From JAXMDT01 sp046348685 (lineage in GTDB: Bacteria > Pseudomonadota > Alphaproteobacteria > Rickettsiales > UBA998), in the NCBI GenBank assembly GCA_046348685.1, contig JAXMDT010000003.1, positions 124,001 through 188,000 of the forward strand: DNA of 64,000 nucleotides, in the 5' to 3' direction. The stretch's first letter is position 1. Each line of letters begins with the position of its first letter. The position numbers and the translations under genes are program-made. Positions 60,924-64,000 of the stretch are shown here, piece by piece. The notes below the pieces were generated by a model. The model was not told the origin of the DNA and made no database searches. It was given only the letters and a program-made list of their open reading frames with translations.

Positions 60924-62720
60924 TTACTTTTCAAATAATTTTACGAGTTCTTGCGTCATCGTTTCGCCGAGGCGCGAAACATCATTCAGTGTGACGGAAT
61001 GTTTATAGTAGCGCGTCACATCGTGACCGATGCCGATTGCCAGTAATTCAATCTCCGGTTTGTTCTCCAGGAATGCAATCGCTTCACGCAGGTGCTTATC
61101 GAGATAGCCGGCGGAATTCGCCGATAACGTGGCATCGTCAACGGGCGCGCCATCTGAAATCACCATTAAAATTTTGCGCTCTTCAGGACGCTTGCGCAGA
61201 CGCTCGTATGCCCAGAGCAGTGCTTCACCGTCGATATTTTCCTTAAGCAATCCATCTTTCAGCATCAGCCCGAGATTGCGCCGCGCCCGCACGAAAGGAA
61301 GATCTGCCGGCTTGTAAATGATATGGCGCAGATCATTTAGTCGGCCAGGTTGAGACGGGCGGTTTTCCTTTACCCATTCTTTGTAGCTCTGTCCGCCTTT
61401 CCAATCTTTGGTGGTAAAGCCAAGTATTTCGACTTTAACGCCAGCGCGCTCCAGTGTCTTTGCAAGAATATCGGCGGACAGCGCAGCAATCGTAATAGGC
61501 CTTCCTCGCATTGAGCCGGAATTATCAAGCAGCAACGTAACTACCGTATCTTTAAAATCGGTATCTTTTTCGCGTTTGAAAATTTGGTTATGCACGGGCG
61601 ATGCAACGAGGCGTGCAAGGCGTGCGGAATGAATCATCCCGTCTTCCAGATCGAATTCCCAGGCGCGTTGCTTACGTGCAAGCAAAAGGCGCTGCAATGC
61701 GGCTGACAGTTTGGAAAATGTACCGCGCACCTGGGTGAGTTTTTCATCGAGCTGTGCCCGTAAGCGCACCAATTCATCCGCCGGAACCAATTCATGTGCG
61801 AAGATGATCTCATCGAACTCGCGCCGAAACACGCGGTAGGAAGAAGAAGGAAGCGCAAATTGTGAAGAGGGAGGGTTTGGAATATCGCCGTCCGGATCAC
61901 GCAGCGTGAAGGCGTCATCACCTTTTTCTTCCGACATCGACGTTGCGCCTTCGCCGCTTTCCTGCTGCGTTGTGCGCTGTTCGCCGCGCTCGGTGGATAC
62001 ATCATCCGTTTGTTCCGATGTAGATGTGCTATCTACGGTCTGATCGGAGTTTTCCTCCGTTTCCTGAGGCAGGAACTGCGCGCTGCTATTACTTACGCCC
62101 GTTTCCATGCCGCCAAGCGCGGTGATCAATTCGCGCGATAAGGATGCAAATTCTTTTTGGGATGTGACAGCATGAGCCAGTTTTTCAAGGAAAGCATAAG
62201 CATGTTTTTCAATCTGCAGCCGCACGCGGGCGGTATGCCGGTCTAAGGATTTTGGCACTGGCTGACCGCTGGCAACCTCGCGTAATACTCCGGCGAGCAC
62301 TTCTCCCCATGGCGTTTCGGATTGGCCAGAAATGCCATCCTGCTCCAACTGGCGGTCAGTGCGTGCGGCAAGATTATGCGCAAGGCCCTTCATACCGCTT
62401 TTACTGGCAAGAATTTCCAGACGGGCAACTTCGAGGCGGTCGAATACACGCGCTTCCTTGTCGGTCGCAGGGCGTCGATGCAGGTGCTCCATATGGTTAT
62501 GGTAACGTTTGCCAAACGCCGCTAAATCCAGCTCGCCGCGGTAGCGCATCGCGTCATTAGCAGTATCAATAACGTTAGTATTGGGCAGGAAAATCGTATC
62601 GCTGGTGCTGATCGTCGATCCGTAATCATTCCCTTTCAAAGATAATGCAAGCTTGCGGCGATGGGAAAGCGCACGGGCTGTGACGGATAATGTCGTTTCT
62701 GGTGAGGGAACCGATTTCAT
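60924..62720 (-). CDS. cobT: CobT, VWA-domain subunit of cobaltochelatase
   Basis: A 598-residue partner of CobS. The N-terminal half is helical, followed by an acidic Ser/Thr/Glu/Gln-rich low-complexity segment (about 215-275) typical of CobT. The C-terminal von Willebrand A domain has the MIDAS DNSGS motif at 399-403. CobS and CobT together form the ATP-driven chaperone-like part of the chelatase. Its stop is one base from that of rpmB. It overlaps the glycosyltransferase stop with its start (ATGA). Confidence 0.92.
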   Translation of the reverse strand: MKSVPSPETTLSVTARALSHRRKLALSLKGNDYGSTISTSDTIFLPNTNVIDTANDAMRYRGELDLAAFGKRYHNHMEHLHRRPATDKEARVFDRLEVARLEILASKSGMKGLAHNLAARTDRQLEQDGISGQSETPWGEVLAGVLREVASGQPVPKSLDRHTARVRLQIEKHAYAFLEKLAHAVTSQKEFASLSRELITALGGMETGVSNSSAQFLPQETEENSDQTVDSTSTSEQTDDVSTERGEQRTTQQESGEGATSMSEEKGDDAFTLRDPDGDIPNPPSSQFALPSSSYRVFRREFDEIIFAHELVPADELVRLRAQLDEKLTQVRGTFSKLSAALQRLLLARKQRAWEFDLEDGMIHSARLARLVASPVHNQIFKREKDTDFKDTVVTLLLDNSGSMRGRPITIAALSADILAKTLERAGVKVEILGFTTKDWKGGQSYKEWVKENRPSQPGRLNDLRHIIYKPADLPFVRARRNLGLMLKDGLLKENIDGEALLWAYERLRKRPEERKILMVISDGAPVDDATLSANSAGYLDKHLREAIAFLENKPEIELLAIGIGHDVTRYYKHSVTLNDVSRLGETMTQELVKLFEK

Positions 62721-63631
62721 GCTGCCTGCGCCGTCAATCCCTGAAATGCACCGCGGATCGCATTGCGCATTTTATTGAGCTTACCACTTTCACACACCAG
62801 AATACGGAAAAAATCCAATTTCATTGCGAGAATATCAAATAACACAAATCCAGGCCATTGCCTGCCATAGCGCCTCCAGTTGCGGATGCGATTACGGTAA
62901 ATCGTATAGCGGCGATCTGCCTCGTGATTGCTTGTCGTGAGCCGCACGCCCATCAACTTATGATCGCGGCAATGACCAAGCTGGTGATACAGCAGCGCAT
63001 CACGGACGGCGACAATCTTATAACCATTCGTAATCAACCGCAGGCAAAACTCACGATCCACATCATCAATACCGTATGTTTCATCCATGCCGCCGACTTG
63101 ATCCAGGACCTGCATAGAAATCAAGCTTCCGGAGGCGATGGCGCACATCAGGTCGTCGAGGTAGGGGCGATTTTCAAAACCAGTCCATTTAAATAAAAAC
63201 TTTCCATACTTGCGCAGATAGCGCGGACCGCGCTCCGAATTACGGTCAAAAAGAGCGGGGGCAAGTAAGGCGATATTTGCATCCGATAGATTTTGATACG
63301 CAGTAGCGAGATTATGCACCATCGCAACGTCAAAGAAGCTGTCATGATCGCTGAGGATAACCCAATCCGCGCCTTGTGCACGCGCGGCGGCGATTCCGGC
63401 ATTCTGGGCAGCTGCCAGATTATTTTCCGTGCGTTCAATTAATGTGTAAAATTCAGGGGCTCCGGCTACGATGCTGCGCAGGATGTGCAATGTATCAGGA
63501 TGAGACCCGTTATCGATAATTATCAGCCCATCTACCTGAGATTTAATAGAATTTACAGTCTGGTGTACGGATTCGCCTATATTGTAGGTGACCAGAACGG
63601 CAACTATTTTTCCTATAGCCTGTTGCTTCAT
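62717..63631 (-). CDS. Family 2 glycosyltransferase (rhamnosyltransferase-like)
   Basis: A 304-residue GT-A enzyme. AVLVTYNIGESV opens the fold, IIDNGS binds nucleotide, ILSDHDSFFD carries the metal-binding D-x-D, and DDVDREFCLRL is the likely catalytic ED-type region. Similar proteins add rhamnose during surface polysaccharide synthesis; the donor here is not known. It is coupled to cobT by a 4-base overlap, although the functions are unrelated. Confidence 0.87.
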   Translation of the reverse strand: MKQQAIGKIVAVLVTYNIGESVHQTVNSIKSQVDGLIIIDNGSHPDTLHILRSIVAGAPEFYTLIERTENNLAAAQNAGIAAARAQGADWVILSDHDSFFDVAMVHNLATAYQNLSDANIALLAPALFDRNSERGPRYLRKYGKFLFKWTGFENRPYLDDLMCAIASGSLISMQVLDQVGGMDETYGIDDVDREFCLRLITNGYKIVAVRDALLYHQLGHCRDHKLMGVRLTTSNHEADRRYTIYRNRIRNWRRYGRQWPGFVLFDILAMKLDFFRILVCESGKLNKMRNAIRGAFQGLTAQAA

Positions 63632-63730
63632 AAAACCTTGATTCTTTACGGATATTTTTCATACACTGCCTGATCCGGCATGTCCATGGAAGAGCCGCAT
63701 CATTTTGCTTTATTTTATCTTTCAGATGGG

Positions 63731-63736
63731 TATAAT
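63731..63736 (+). promoter_or_regulatory. Candidate -10 element upstream of rpmF
   Basis: A perfect TATAAT, preceded by G, lies 59 bases before the rpmF ATG. The -35 region (about 63708-63713) is only a weak match, so this is tentative. Confidence 0.35.
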
Positions 63737-63795
63737 CCCGGCCTTCCTGCAGGCTAGGCCTGTGATTATGATCAAAATATTTAACGGAGACCTCC

Positions 63796-63978
63796 ATGGC
63801 TGTGCCAAAGAGAAAAACAAGTCCATCTGCCCGCGGTATGCGCCGCTCGCACCTGGCGCTGAAAAAGAAAACGGCTGTGGAAGATAAAACCACGGGCGAA
63901 CTGAAACGTCCGCACCACGTTTCTCCGGACGGCTATTATAATGGCCGCCAGGTTACTAAAGCAAAAGTAAACCACTAG
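63796..63978 (+). CDS. rpmF: 50S ribosomal protein L32
   Basis: A 60-residue L32 beginning MAVPKRKTSPSARGMRRSH, the classical N-terminus, and continuing HHVSPDGYYNGRQV. The zinc-binding cysteines of some L32 proteins are absent, as in many alphaproteobacteria. AACGGAGACC gives the ribosome binding site. Confidence 0.97.
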   Translation: MAVPKRKTSPSARGMRRSHLALKKKTAVEDKTTGELKRPHHVSPDGYYNGRQVTKAKVNH

Positions 63979-64000
63979 TTTTCTTTCCGCCATGCCATCT

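Overview
The window looks like chromosomal DNA of a free-living alphaproteobacterium. This rests on gene content and conserved neighbourhoods: the ChpT-type phosphotransferase, SdhAF4/DUF1674 next to rsmB, rpe-gmhA-heparinase II/III, BolA with a J-domain protein and CobS, a CobT, FtsE divergent from an MJ0042 zinc-ribbon protein followed by hpt and apaG, and HU followed by tRNA-Val. Base composition looks roughly balanced by eye and was not counted. Chemotaxis, exopolysaccharide and RTX genes argue against a reduced obligate endosymbiont. I cannot name the genus. Coding density is very high; no gene-free stretch exceeds about 300 bases.

Positions 1-15662 hold an alginate-type polysaccharide modification and secretion locus, split over two convergent operons. 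The + strand carries the tail of an unknown upstream gene, a TPR-AlgG fusion epimerase, an AlgL-like PL5 lyase, a Sel1-repeat protein in the AlgK position, AlgJ and AlgI. The - strand carries AlgX, AlgF, a second Sel1 protein and a second PL5 protein that has lost the active-site histidine. Alg8, Alg44, AlgD and AlgE are not in the window; they may lie upstream of position 1. Two tandem ceramidase-family membrane proteins sit directly upstream of algX on the same strand.

Positions 17129-27832 hold an Hsp20 chaperone with a heat-shock-type promoter and a terminator, a very divergent PEP-carboxylase-family protein, tRNA-Ala, a secreted RTX-type repeat protein, a compact partner-switching module (REC-HATPase, REC-PP2C, STAS) and the aldo/keto reductase Tas.

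Positions 27805-34219 hold rsmB, rpe, gmhA and a heparinase II/III-family gene on the - strand. Divergent from them are a 49-codon SdhAF4 homologue, an O-antigen-ligase-like protein and YaaA.

Positions 34321-40667 are a chemotaxis block: ChpT-like protein, hybrid CheA, CheW, CheY, CheB, CheR. No chemoreceptor gene is present here.

Positions 40664-48258 mix two DUF192-type secreted proteins, three poorly characterised genes (one with an HD-hydrolase signature), NADP isocitrate dehydrogenase and two glycine-rich membrane proteins.

Positions 48438-64000 are mostly housekeeping: HU, tRNA-Val, tRNA-Asp, dapA, smpB, trkH, ubiH-type hydroxylase, BolA, J protein, cobS, marC, 3-hydroxybutyrate dehydrogenase, ftsE (without ftsX), zinc-ribbon protein, hpt, apaG, rpmB, cobT, a family 2 glycosyltransferase and rpmF, with two unrecognised small proteins among them.
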